Position numbers and translations under genes: made by a program. From positions 1 to 8,232 of the forward strand of contig WOZB01000016.1 of the NCBI GenBank assembly GCA_011620445.1: DNA of 8,232 nucleotides, in the 5' to 3' direction. Of the stretch, positions 1 through 7,124 are shown piece by piece. The DNA comes from Anaerolineaceae bacterium. GTDB lineage: Bacteria; Chloroflexota; Anaerolineae; Anaerolineales; Anaerolineaceae. Each line of letters opens with the position of its first letter. Positions within the stretch are counted from its first letter, which is position 1. Under the pieces are notes generated by a model. The model made no database searches. It was given only the letters and a program-made list of their open reading frames with translations, and was not told where the DNA came from.

Positions 1-1
1 G

Positions 2-1117
2 TCCGAGCAATCTGTTTACAAGGCGACCATCGAACGCTTTAAAGCAGTCTGCCCCACTGTAACAGTCAACTACACCCCCATCCCTGCTGATTTCCAGACC
101 AAGCTCAAGGCCCAAATGGCTGGCGGTACGGCTCCGGATGTCTTCTATGTGGATGACCAACTGATGACCGCCTTTGCTCCTACCGAGCAAATCATGGCCC
201 TGGATGATTTTATGGCCCAGGCCAACGTAACCAAAGAGGATTTCATCCCCTCTCTGCTCACCATCTTCACGCAGAACGGCAAAACCTATGCTCTGCCAAA
301 AGACTGGGGCACCCTTGGTTTAGTGTACTTACCTGAGGTGTTCACGGAACTTGGAATTGAAGAACCAACCGAGGCATGGACCTGGGAAGATTTGCGTGTT
401 GCAGCCAAGAAGATTTCTGAAAGCGGCAAGTATGGCGGCTTCTGCATGGGTCCTGACTGGGCACGCTTCTCTCCCTTTGCCACTTCTTACGGCAATGCTT
501 TTGTAAGCAAGGACCTCACGACAGCCACCCTGGACACGCCTGAAGTTTTGGCAGCCGCTCAATTCGTTGCCGACATGTTCGCTGAGAAAAGTTTGGTTCG
601 CGCAGCAGACGTGAGCGCTGGCTGGTGCGGTGAAGCTATCGGTAAAAAATTGGTCGGTATGACCACTGAAGGTGGCTGGATGGTCAACTTCATGAAGACA
701 ACCTTCGGTGATGTTGAGTGGAAAGCGGTCCCGATCCCTTCCGGACCCAAAAACCGCAGCGATATCATCTTCACCAATGGTATCGGCGTGAATGCCTTCA
801 GCAAGTTCCCCAAGGCATCCGCTGCTTTCGTGCTCTACGCCACCGGGCGTGAAAACCAGGCTGAGATTGTGAAGACTGGTTTTGCTTACAGCACCCATCC
901 TGACCAGGCTGACTTGATCGTTGACCCCAACGATAAGGCTATTGCCCAAGGTGGTTTACTGCCCGATACAATCGTTGCTTACTGGGGTCCAAACACAGGC
1001 AAGATCAACGATGCCGTTTCTCAGGCTCTAGACCGTGTATTCCTGGGTGACCAGGACGTGGCAACAGCTTTCGCCCAAGCGCAAGCTGAAGCCCAGTCCG
1101 CTCTGGATAGCCAATAG
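2..1117 (+). CDS. CUT1 sugar ABC transporter substrate-binding protein (5' partial)
   Basis: This is an extracytoplasmic solute-binding protein of family 1 (SBP_bac_1, MalE/UgpB type) that would capture a saccharide and deliver it to the two permeases encoded next. The frame is open from the first base, so the gene begins upstream of the window; the Met at 116 is internal. 371 residues are visible. The fold's N-terminal pattern is present: a helix ending in a 'PTVTVNYTPIP' strand, then the hallmark AGGTAPDV at visible residues 40-47. A typical 'EGGWMVNFM' segment lies mid-protein, and the C-terminus is an Ala/Gln-rich helix. The missing part, probably some 50-60 residues, should include the signal peptide and perhaps a lipobox cysteine. 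The ligand cannot be deduced from sequence; the downstream enzymes point to a gluco- or manno-configured oligosaccharide. The family call is firm and the substrate is open. Confidence 0.95.
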   Translation, partial: SEQSVYKATIERFKAVCPTVTVNYTPIPADFQTKLKAQMAGGTAPDVFYVDDQLMTAFAPTEQIMALDDFMAQANVTKEDFIPSLLTIFTQNGKTYALPKDWGTLGLVYLPEVFTELGIEEPTEAWTWEDLRVAAKKISESGKYGGFCMGPDWARFSPFATSYGNAFVSKDLTTATLDTPEVLAAAQFVADMFAEKSLVRAADVSAGWCGEAIGKKLVGMTTEGGWMVNFMKTTFGDVEWKAVPIPSGPKNRSDIIFTNGIGVNAFSKFPKASAAFVLYATGRENQAEIVKTGFAYSTHPDQADLIVDPNDKAIAQGGLLPDTIVAYWGPNTGKINDAVSQALDRVFLGDQDVATAFAQAQAEAQSALDSQ

Positions 1118-1140
1118 TTAATCGCTTTTGCATGTACACT

Positions 1141-1168
1141 TGGGTACTCCGAAATTTCGGAGTACCCA
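1141..1168 (+). terminator. Perfect 28-base palindrome, intercistronic hairpin
   Basis: TGGGTACTCCGAAA (1141-1154) is followed directly by its exact reverse complement (1155-1168), giving arms of 14 bases with no mismatch. In RNA this would fold into a strong stem with a loop of about four bases (AATT). No run of T follows, so it is not a classical intrinsic terminator. It sits in the 93-base gap between the binding-protein stop and the first permease, the place where MalE/MalF-type operons often carry a hairpin that protects the upstream mRNA or lowers downstream expression. A further copy of GGTACTC at 1169-1175 could pair with 1160-1164 in a competing, smaller hairpin. A DNA-binding operator is a less likely alternative. 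Confidence 0.6.
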
Positions 1169-1197
1169 GGTACTCGTTCACAGGCTTAAGAAAGCTC

Positions 1198-1202
1198 GGA
1201 GG
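1198..1202 (+). promoter_or_regulatory. Ribosome binding site of the first permease
   Basis: GGAGG lies 8 bases before the ATG at 1211. It is a near-consensus Shine-Dalgarno sequence. It fixes the start of the permease and shows that the gene has its own translation initiation after the hairpin gap. Confidence 0.75.
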
Positions 1203-1210
1203 TTCCTGAG

Positions 1211-2458
1211 ATGCAAGCAGACACTCGCAAGCCTAAACAGTTCCATGCCCTTCCTTCCATAATTACCTTTGTGTCCATTTTTGTTGTCTTGTTAATCATC
1301 GCCGTTCTGAATGCCCCAACCATGGGTGGGCCGAAGGTGATGAACTCGATCACTGTTTTCTTCGAGGAAGTAAGAGCTACAGCCTTGCCATTCCTGGCTG
1401 TAATTGCAGTTGCGGCAGCCGTAATTGGATTTGTAGCTGCCCGTATGATCAACAAAGTCTGGGGTAATGCACGTTTACGCCGCGAGACACTGACAGGATT
1501 TGCTTTTTTAGCTCCTTACTTAATTGTTACCCTCACTTTTACCATCGGTGTCGTCCTATTCGCGTTTTACATCTCATTCCATGACTATGACATCTTCACC
1601 CGCCCAGTTTGGGTTGGTTTTTCCAATTACGCGGATGCTTTCAAGGGTTTTAGCGATTCAACTAAACGAGATTTCTTGCAGGCACTCTATAACGTGTTCT
1701 GGTATTCGATTCTGGTAGTTCCCATCCAGACGTTTTTGGCCATTCAAATGGCAGTTCTTTTGAATAAGCCCATGAAGGGCAAACAGATTTTCCGCACCAT
1801 CTTTTATGCCCCCAGTGTGACTTCATCAGTGGTAATCACCCTGATTTTTGTCTGGCTCTACCTGAAAGGCGGTTACATCAATGCGCTTTTCAGCTCCCTC
1901 TGGGGTTTATTTGGCGCAAAATGGACAACCGTCAACTGGTTGGGTGACCCTCGCGGTCTCATCCAGATGATCGTAGAAGCATTTGGCGGAAATATCCCAT
2001 CCACGCAGTGGTTCCTCCGCGGCCCCAGCGTCGCCTGGATGGCCATTATGGTGCAGAATATCTTCACCACCGTTCCCACCTTCATGATTATGTTCCTGGC
2101 CGCTCTGCAGGATATCAACCCTGCACTTTATGAAGCTGCCAGCATTGAAGGGGCCTCCCCACGTCAAATGCACAACAAAATTACGCTGCCAATGCTCAAG
2201 CCAATCATTTCCCTGGTGGTTGTGCTGGGCACCATTGGTACTCTGCAGGTCTTCGACCAGGTTTATCTGGCTACGAAGGGCGGCCCACTTAAGACGTCGT
2301 TGACACCGGTATTCCTCATTTACCAGGAGGCATTGGGCATCAACGGTCCAATCCATATGGGCTACGCATCTGCTTTGGCTTTCATTCTGGCCGTGATCAT
2401 CTTCATCTTTACCTTCATTCAGCGCCGCGGCATTGAAAAAGGCACCGAGAGATACTAA
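1211..2458 (+). CDS. CUT1 sugar ABC transporter permease, MalF/UgpA type
   Basis: One of the two membrane-spanning subunits of a carbohydrate importer; it forms the channel with the next gene product in the cytoplasmic membrane. The binding-protein-dependent transport signature is visible: the EAA loop, E308-A-A through G314 to the 'ITLP' at residues 324-327, which docks onto the ATPase. Before it are typical segments 'LLNKPMKGKQIFRTIFYAPS' near 183-202 and 'FAFLAPYL' near 97-104. Hydrophobic segments lie near residues 16-34, 59-79, 97-121, 160-184, 197-217, 271-299, 332-350 and 386-405, suggesting about eight helices. At 415 residues it is longer than the usual 290-300 of UgpA-like subunits, because about 95 extra N-terminal residues carry two additional hydrophobic segments. 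The ATG start has a GGAGG 8 bases upstream. The family call is firm; substrate unknown. Confidence 0.95.
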   Translation: MQADTRKPKQFHALPSIITFVSIFVVLLIIAVLNAPTMGGPKVMNSITVFFEEVRATALPFLAVIAVAAAVIGFVAARMINKVWGNARLRRETLTGFAFLAPYLIVTLTFTIGVVLFAFYISFHDYDIFTRPVWVGFSNYADAFKGFSDSTKRDFLQALYNVFWYSILVVPIQTFLAIQMAVLLNKPMKGKQIFRTIFYAPSVTSSVVITLIFVWLYLKGGYINALFSSLWGLFGAKWTTVNWLGDPRGLIQMIVEAFGGNIPSTQWFLRGPSVAWMAIMVQNIFTTVPTFMIMFLAALQDINPALYEAASIEGASPRQMHNKITLPMLKPIISLVVVLGTIGTLQVFDQVYLATKGGPLKTSLTPVFLIYQEALGINGPIHMGYASALAFILAVIIFIFTFIQRRGIEKGTERY

Positions 2459-2469
2459 GGGAGAGCGCC

Positions 2470-3363
2470 ATGACAACACAAACGAAAGCCTTGGATTTTG
2501 GTAAGCAAGCCAATAAAGAAGCCCGGCAAAAGAAAGCCATTTCTTTAGTCTTGCGCTACATCGTGCTGGTCTTGATCGGGTTAGTAATGCTCGCTCCTTT
2601 TATATTGGCAACCTTGGGAACTTTCAAAACCGACATTGAGATTATCGCTTTTCCGCCTAAATTTTTTCCATCAACCTGGCACTTCGAAAACTGGGTAAAA
2701 GTCTGGAATACCGATGTTGGTCAGGGCGGTACTTTTCCGCGCTGGCTGTTGAATACAACCTTCTTAGCGGTGACGATCGCATTCAGCCAGGTCATCTTTG
2801 GATCCATGGCAGCTTACGCTTTTGCCCGCTTGAGCTTTCCGGGGCGCGATGCCATCTTCAACTTCATGCTGGGGACGATGATGATCCCCGGTGCTGTAAC
2901 GCTGATTCCGGCATACGTGCTGATGACTAAATTGCATCTTATCAACACTTATTGGTCCCTGATTTTGCCTGGACTTGTAGGAGCAGGCAGCATCTTTACG
3001 CTCACCCAATTCTTCAAGTCCATCCCACGTGATATGGAAGAAGCGGCTTTTATTGACGGTGCTTCGCATCTGCAAACGTTTAGAACAGTCATCCTGCCGC
3101 TGGCTCGTCCCGCGATCCTGACTGTCTTGATCCTGCAGTTCCAGTCCATGTGGAATGCCTTCCTGCAACCGCTGCTCTACCTGAATTCCCCGGATAAGTA
3201 TGTGCTGAACGTTGCCCTGAGTATCTTCCAACAGCAGTACAAAGCCCAATGGAATTACACCCTGGTGGGTGCCATGTTCAATGCTATTCCGGTGCTCATC
3301 CTCTTCTTCATCTTCAGCCGCTACTACATTGAAGGGGTTGCGTACGCAGGAATTAAGGGATAG
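2470..3363 (+). CDS. CUT1 sugar ABC transporter permease, MalG/UgpE type
   Basis: This is the second membrane subunit of the importer and partner of the preceding permease. It has 297 residues, the usual length for MalG/UgpE-like subunits. About six hydrophobic segments are visible: near 29-50, 94-118, 130-152, 161-181, 213-233 and 265-285. The EAA loop is E191-A-A, G197, then 'VILPLARP' at 207-214. The stretch 'AAYAFARLSFPGRD' around 114-127 and the C-terminal 'EGVAYAGIKG' are characteristic of this subunit. It starts 11 bases after the stop of the first permease, with AAGGGAGAG just before the ATG, so the two are surely co-transcribed. No ATPase gene follows; CUT1 systems commonly share an MsmX/UgpC-like ATPase encoded elsewhere. 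Confidence 0.95.
   Translation: MTTQTKALDFGKQANKEARQKKAISLVLRYIVLVLIGLVMLAPFILATLGTFKTDIEIIAFPPKFFPSTWHFENWVKVWNTDVGQGGTFPRWLLNTTFLAVTIAFSQVIFGSMAAYAFARLSFPGRDAIFNFMLGTMMIPGAVTLIPAYVLMTKLHLINTYWSLILPGLVGAGSIFTLTQFFKSIPRDMEEAAFIDGASHLQTFRTVILPLARPAILTVLILQFQSMWNAFLQPLLYLNSPDKYVLNVALSIFQQQYKAQWNYTLVGAMFNAIPVLILFFIFSRYYIEGVAYAGIKG
3355..3360 (+). promoter_or_regulatory. Ribosome binding site supporting the GTG start of the DUF624 gene
   Basis: AAGGGA overlaps the last codons of the upstream permease and lies 9 bases before GTG at 3370. No ATG is available nearby in this frame, and the GTG directly precedes the conserved N-terminal part of the family, so GTG is the chosen start. Confidence 0.6.
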
Positions 3364-3369
3364 CTGCTA

Positions 3370-4029
3370 GTGAAAAATTTACGCGCTGTGCTCTCCCTCT
3401 TCGGGAGGGCTATTGCCCTCATTTGGCAGGACCTTTGGACGACCATGGTAGTTGATGCCCTTTGGCTGCTCTCAAATATTTTGATTATTCCGGGCCCGCC
3501 GGCCACGCATGCCTTGACAGCCTACTGTAATGGCATCGCTGCTGGCGAGCCCCTGGATCACCTGGATTACTGGCGATATTTCAAGAAATCCTGGGGCGTT
3601 GGCTGGAAGTGGGGAGCTTTCAACTTGCTGGTTCTGGCTTTTCTAACTGGCGATTTCTACATTACCAGCCAGGCACAGGATTTTCCGGGCAGAAAGCTCC
3701 TGCTGGGCATTTATTTAGCCCTGGGCATTATCTGGTTGGTCCTGCAATTATTTGCGTTGCCCTTCCTTTATGAACAAAAAACCATGCATTTGCGGCAAGC
3801 CTGGCGGAACAGCCAGGTAATGTTGGCTGGCAACCCTGGTTTCATGCTGATCCTGCTGCTCGGTCTGGCCTTGATCCTGCTCGTTGGGATACCGCTATTT
3901 GCGCTCACAATTTTCTTCGGTCCGGTGTTTACCAGTTTGGTGGCAAACCTGGCGGTCAAGGATAGAATTAGCCGTTCAAAGATGAATAAAGGAAAAATTC
4001 AAATTGAGGAATTAATCGATGTTACTTAA
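3370..4029 (+). CDS. DUF624 family (YesL-like) membrane protein
   Basis: This is a predicted integral membrane protein of 219 residues whose biochemical role is unknown. The family, with Bacillus YesL as namesake, is repeatedly found beside CUT1 sugar transporters and glycoside-degrading enzymes. Sequence support: the conserved motif after the first hydrophobic segment, '[15 protein letters not shown]' (residues 39-53), corresponding to the family's 'P-ATaAL' block; about five hydrophobic segments (near 22-41, 80-100, 110-134, 155-176, 178-196); and a short basic, hydrophilic C-terminus. It starts with GTG 6 bases after the second permease. Its last 11 bases overlap the GH130 gene, so translation is probably coupled. 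An accessory or stabilising role for the transporter is a guess from context; a sensory role is equally possible. Confidence 0.8.
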   Translation: MKNLRAVLSLFGRAIALIWQDLWTTMVVDALWLLSNILIIPGPPATHALTAYCNGIAAGEPLDHLDYWRYFKKSWGVGWKWGAFNLLVLAFLTGDFYITSQAQDFPGRKLLLGIYLALGIIWLVLQLFALPFLYEQKTMHLRQAWRNSQVMLAGNPGFMLILLLGLALILLVGIPLFALTIFFGPVFTSLVANLAVKDRISRSKMNKGKIQIEELIDVT

Positions 4030-4939
4030 TCGCCACCCATCCAACCCAATCCTGCTGCCCGATCCGCAATCCGATTGGGAAACGTACAACGTTTTCAACC
4101 CATCAGTGATTTACGCGAACGGCTTGTTCCACATGCATTATCGGGCCCAGGGCTTGGATTGGCTAAGCCGTATTGGTTACGCCGTGAGCGCTGATGGCAT
4201 CCATTGGAACCGCTTCAGCCGGCCGGTACTTTCACCTGAATCGGAAGAAGATGCCCGTGGTATTGAAGACCCGCGAGTGACAGAAATTGACGGCACGTAT
4301 TACATGACTTATACCGCGTACGGCAACACCTTTGAAGGCCCTGGCCAGCCTACCTATTTTGGCGGCGGCGTCATGCCCATGATCGCCAAAAGCACAAACC
4401 TGATTACCTGGGAAAAGGTCGGCCCGATTGTGCGCGGCGAAGACAACAAAGACCATTTGCTCTTTCCCTGCAAGAAAAACGGCAAGTATATGGCCTTCCA
4501 CCGGCGCCCGCCCCAGGTGTGGATTGCTTATTCAGATGATTTGTTGACCTGGCCGCTGGACGAAATGAAGCCGGTTTTCGCGCCGCGCCCTGATAACGGC
4601 TGGGATTCCTTCCGGGTGGGCAGCGGCGGCGTGCCGATTAAAACTGAAGAAGGCTGGCTGATGATTTACCACGCCTACGACCCTGACCACGTCTACCGTC
4701 TGGGGGCCTGCCTCTTGGATTTGGATGACCCTTCCAAGGTCATCAACCGCCCAAAACCCTTCATCATGGAACCCAAAGAACTTTGGGAGCTGCGCGGTGA
4801 TGTGCCAAATGTCGTCTTTGCCAGCGCGAACTTGCGGGTGAAAAACCAGGTTTACGTCTATTACGGTGGTGCTGACCACGTGGTTGGTTTGGCCACCGCG
4901 GACTATCACGAATTGTTGGATTTTGCCCGGAACGGGTAA
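4019..4939 (+). CDS. GH130 family glycosidase, probable beta-mannoside phosphorylase
   Basis: This is a five-bladed beta-propeller enzyme of glycoside hydrolase family 130. Characterised phosphorylases of this family cut beta-mannosidic bonds with phosphate to give alpha-mannose 1-phosphate. Visible motifs: 'VFNPSVIY' (residues 25-32), R42 in 'HYRAQG', 'GIEDPRV' at 81-87 with D84 as the expected proton donor, 'TYTAYG' near 97-102, 'NKDHLLFP' with K144, 'FHRRPP' with H161 and R162, 'AYSDDLLTW' at 170-178, and H218 in 'IYHAYD'. The basic residues that bind phosphate in the phosphorylases appear to be kept, unlike the hydrolytic beta-1,2-mannosidase members. At 306 residues it matches the shorter manno-oligosaccharide and 1,2-beta-mannobiose types, not the longer mannosylglucose phosphorylases. 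No signal peptide is seen, so it is cytoplasmic. The ATG start has GAGGA at 4006-4010. Linkage specificity is unresolved. Confidence 0.88.
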   Translation: MLLNRHPSNPILLPDPQSDWETYNVFNPSVIYANGLFHMHYRAQGLDWLSRIGYAVSADGIHWNRFSRPVLSPESEEDARGIEDPRVTEIDGTYYMTYTAYGNTFEGPGQPTYFGGGVMPMIAKSTNLITWEKVGPIVRGEDNKDHLLFPCKKNGKYMAFHRRPPQVWIAYSDDLLTWPLDEMKPVFAPRPDNGWDSFRVGSGGVPIKTEEGWLMIYHAYDPDHVYRLGACLLDLDDPSKVINRPKPFIMEPKELWELRGDVPNVVFASANLRVKNQVYVYYGGADHVVGLATADYHELLDFARNG

Positions 4940-4944
4940 TCCAC

Positions 4945-4950
4945 AGGAGA
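4945..4950 (+). promoter_or_regulatory. Ribosome binding site deciding the GH65 start
   Basis: AGGAGA lies 5 bases upstream of GTG at 4956 and just after the GH130 stop (4937-4939). It favours this GTG over the in-frame ATG at 4866, which is buried inside GH130, and over the ATG at 4974, which would remove the start of the conserved N-terminal domain. Confidence 0.7.
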
Positions 4951-4955
4951 TTAGT

Positions 4956-7124
4956 GTGACTGACCATAACTGGATGGTGGTTGAGGAAGGTTTTGACCCG
5001 GAGCGGGTGGCTCATTTCGAAACTGTTTTTACCCAGGGCAACGGCTTTTTAGGTACCCGAGGTAGTTTTGAGGAATATTACCCGGGCAAACACAACAGCA
5101 CATTTGCGCACGGGGTCTTCGATGATGTGCCGATCTTTTTCAAGGAATTGGCAAATCTACCGGACTGGACCGAACTGTTTGTGGACCTTGACGGTGAAAC
5201 TTTTTCACTTGTCAGCGGAGAATTGCTTGGTTACAGGCGCTGCCTGAGCCTGAGAGATGGCTTGCTTGTGCGGGAACTGCGCTGGAAAAGCCCCCAGGGA
5301 AAAATAAGCAGCCTGGTCTTTTCACGTTTTATCAGCCGAGCGAACGAGCGTCTCTGCCTGCAGAAAGTGGAGATAACTCCTGAGAACTACGCTGGCAAGC
5401 TACTTGTGCGGGCTGGGCTGGATGGGGGTGCCAGTAATCTTGACCTCAAACACTGGGATTGGCTGAATCAGCGCCAGCAAGCTAAGACTTTCACGCTTGA
5501 ACTGAAAACCAAAGGCTCCGGCATTAAGCTCGAAATGTCACAAATCTTGTGCTGCAGCGATAAGAATGCTGCGCATAGTTATTGGAATACCTTCAATCAC
5601 CCTACCCAAGCTATCGAAAAAGTTTTGAAAGAGCATGAAAAGTTCACCGTCTGGAAAGCAGTGGAAATTAAGGTAGCTCCATTCGAACAAGAGTCGCCTG
5701 CCGGCAAGCCAATCAATCTGGATGAGGTGCAGTGGGATGCCCAGTTGGCGGCTCACCGTAAGCTCTGGCAGGAAGACTGGCAGCGTTCAGACATCATCAT
5801 TGAAGGCGATGATGAAACCCAGCTGGCCATGCGTGCCAGCATCTATCACTTGTTGATCGCGGGCCCCAGGCATTCTGAGCGCGTGAACATCGGGGCTAAG
5901 ACCCTGAGCGGGCAGGGGTATCGCGGCCACACCTTCTGGGATACCGAAATTTTCATGCTGCCCTTCTTCACTTATACCAATCCTCAAATTGCCCGCAATT
6001 TGCTTTCATACCGCTACCATAATCTTCCTGGCGCGTTGGAAAAAGCTTCCAAAAACGGTTTCGAAGGCGCGCAATACCCCTGGGAAAGCGCCGCGGACGG
6101 AAGGGAGGTAACCCCAGTCTGGGTGCCATACCATAAGGACCCCTCTCAGATGGTACGTATTTGGTGCGGTGATGTTGAGATCCACATTTCCAGCGACATT
6201 GCCTATGCGGTGCTGCAGTACTGGAAAGCAACCGGTGATGAACGTTTTATGGTAGACCGGGGTGCAGAAATTGTGCTGCAAACCGCCCGTTTCTGGGCGA
6301 GCCGCCTGGAATGGAACAGTCAAACTCAGCAGTACGAAATCAACAATGTCATCGGTCCGGATGAAAACCACGACCGCATCGATAACAACGCCTATACCAA
6401 TTACATGGTGCGTTGGCACCTCAGAACCGCCGTGGGCATTTTTGCGTGGCTGAAGACGCAGCACCCGGCTGAATTTAAATCCCTGGCCGAGCGGCTGTCT
6501 TTATCAGATGAGCAGGTTGCAGAATGGGCAGACAAGGCTGAAAAGATATTCCTGGCTTTCGATGAAAAAACAGGCCTGATAGAACAATTTGACGGCTACT
6601 TTAACCTGAAAACCCTGGATATGCGGGATTTTGCGGGACGCACGGACTCGATTCAGAGCATTTTAGGGGTTGAAGAAGCTGCCCAAACCCAAACGCTCAA
6701 ACAGCCGGATGTGTTGATGCTGATGTATCTGCACCCCGAATTGTTTGACCCTGAAATCCAAAAAATCAATTTTGATTACTACACCCCGCGGACGGATCTG
6801 GAGTATGGCTCGTCTTTGGGGCCCTCCATTCAAGCCATTATGGCTGCTCGTCTGGGGGAAATGCAAAATGCTTATGAGAATTTCGTGCGGGCAGCCCAGG
6901 CAGACCTCAAGGATGTGCGTGGAAATGCCAGGGACGGCATTCATGGGGCTTCTGCGGGCGGTCTTTGGCAGGCGGCAGTCTTCGGTTTTGCAGGGCTGAA
7001 AATTGGAGAGCAAGCCTGGAGCATTGACCCAAAACTTCCGCAAGGCTGGAAGCGTTTAGCTTTCAAGTTCTGGTATCATGGTAAAGAAGAAAGCATAGAT
7101 ATCCGCGCGGAGGGTAAAAGATGA
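4956..7124 (+). CDS. GH65 family alpha-glucoside phosphorylase (kojibiose phosphorylase-like)
   Basis: An inverting disaccharide phosphorylase: an alpha-glucoside plus phosphate gives beta-glucose 1-phosphate plus the acceptor, in the cytoplasm. Numbering is from GTG 4956 (722 residues). The N-terminal beta-sandwich domain starts at about residue 5 with 'NGFLGTRGSFEEYYPG' at 29-44. The (alpha/alpha)6 barrel contains 'GYRGHTFWDTE' at 321-331, 'GPDENH' at 467-472 with E470 as the expected general acid, 'DNNAYTNYM', and 'KQPDVLMLMY' from 582. The phosphate site is formed by 'GSSLGPS' (618-624) and 'DGIHGAS' (660-666, H663). In the acceptor loop it has 'VRIWCGDVEIH' (400-410) instead of the 'ECHNEWE' pattern of maltose and trehalose phosphorylases, so it looks more like kojibiose or related phosphorylases. 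It is somewhat short because the C-terminal domain is brief. It overlaps pgmB by 4 bases. Acceptor and linkage are uncertain. Confidence 0.9.
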   Translation: MTDHNWMVVEEGFDPERVAHFETVFTQGNGFLGTRGSFEEYYPGKHNSTFAHGVFDDVPIFFKELANLPDWTELFVDLDGETFSLVSGELLGYRRCLSLRDGLLVRELRWKSPQGKISSLVFSRFISRANERLCLQKVEITPENYAGKLLVRAGLDGGASNLDLKHWDWLNQRQQAKTFTLELKTKGSGIKLEMSQILCCSDKNAAHSYWNTFNHPTQAIEKVLKEHEKFTVWKAVEIKVAPFEQESPAGKPINLDEVQWDAQLAAHRKLWQEDWQRSDIIIEGDDETQLAMRASIYHLLIAGPRHSERVNIGAKTLSGQGYRGHTFWDTEIFMLPFFTYTNPQIARNLLSYRYHNLPGALEKASKNGFEGAQYPWESAADGREVTPVWVPYHKDPSQMVRIWCGDVEIHISSDIAYAVLQYWKATGDERFMVDRGAEIVLQTARFWASRLEWNSQTQQYEINNVIGPDENHDRIDNNAYTNYMVRWHLRTAVGIFAWLKTQHPAEFKSLAERLSLSDEQVAEWADKAEKIFLAFDEKTGLIEQFDGYFNLKTLDMRDFAGRTDSIQSILGVEEAAQTQTLKQPDVLMLMYLHPELFDPEIQKINFDYYTPRTDLEYGSSLGPSIQAIMAARLGEMQNAYENFVRAAQADLKDVRGNARDGIHGASAGGLWQAAVFGFAGLKIGEQAWSIDPKLPQGWKRLAFKFWYHGKEESIDIRAEGKR
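7109..7113 (+). promoter_or_regulatory. Ribosome binding site of pgmB inside GH65
   Basis: GGAGG lies inside the last codons of the GH65 gene, 7 bases before the ATG at 7121. Together with the ATGA stop/start overlap it indicates translational coupling of the phosphorylase with the mutase that uses its product. Confidence 0.7.

Noticed and set aside
116..118. ATG as the start of the binding-protein gene
   Set aside because: The same frame is open and homologous-looking back to base 2, with the typical N-terminal SBP pattern, so this Met is internal and the gene is cut by the window edge.
329..949. Long minus-strand open frames opposite the binding protein (and similar ones at 1907-2479, 2764-3249, 6006-6464)
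   Set aside because: They are antisense shadows of strongly supported genes, with no recognisable motifs and no ribosome binding logic.
1141..1168. LacI-type operator or intrinsic terminator
   Set aside because: The centre is AATT and not the CG usual for LacI-family operators, and no T-run follows the stem, so an intercistronic RNA hairpin is the simpler reading.
4866..4955. Upstream ATG extension of the GH65 gene starting inside GH130
   Set aside because: The 30 extra residues lie within the GH130 coding sequence in another frame and do not resemble a GH65 N-terminus. GTG at 4956 has AGGAGA 5 bases upstream and begins just before the conserved domain.
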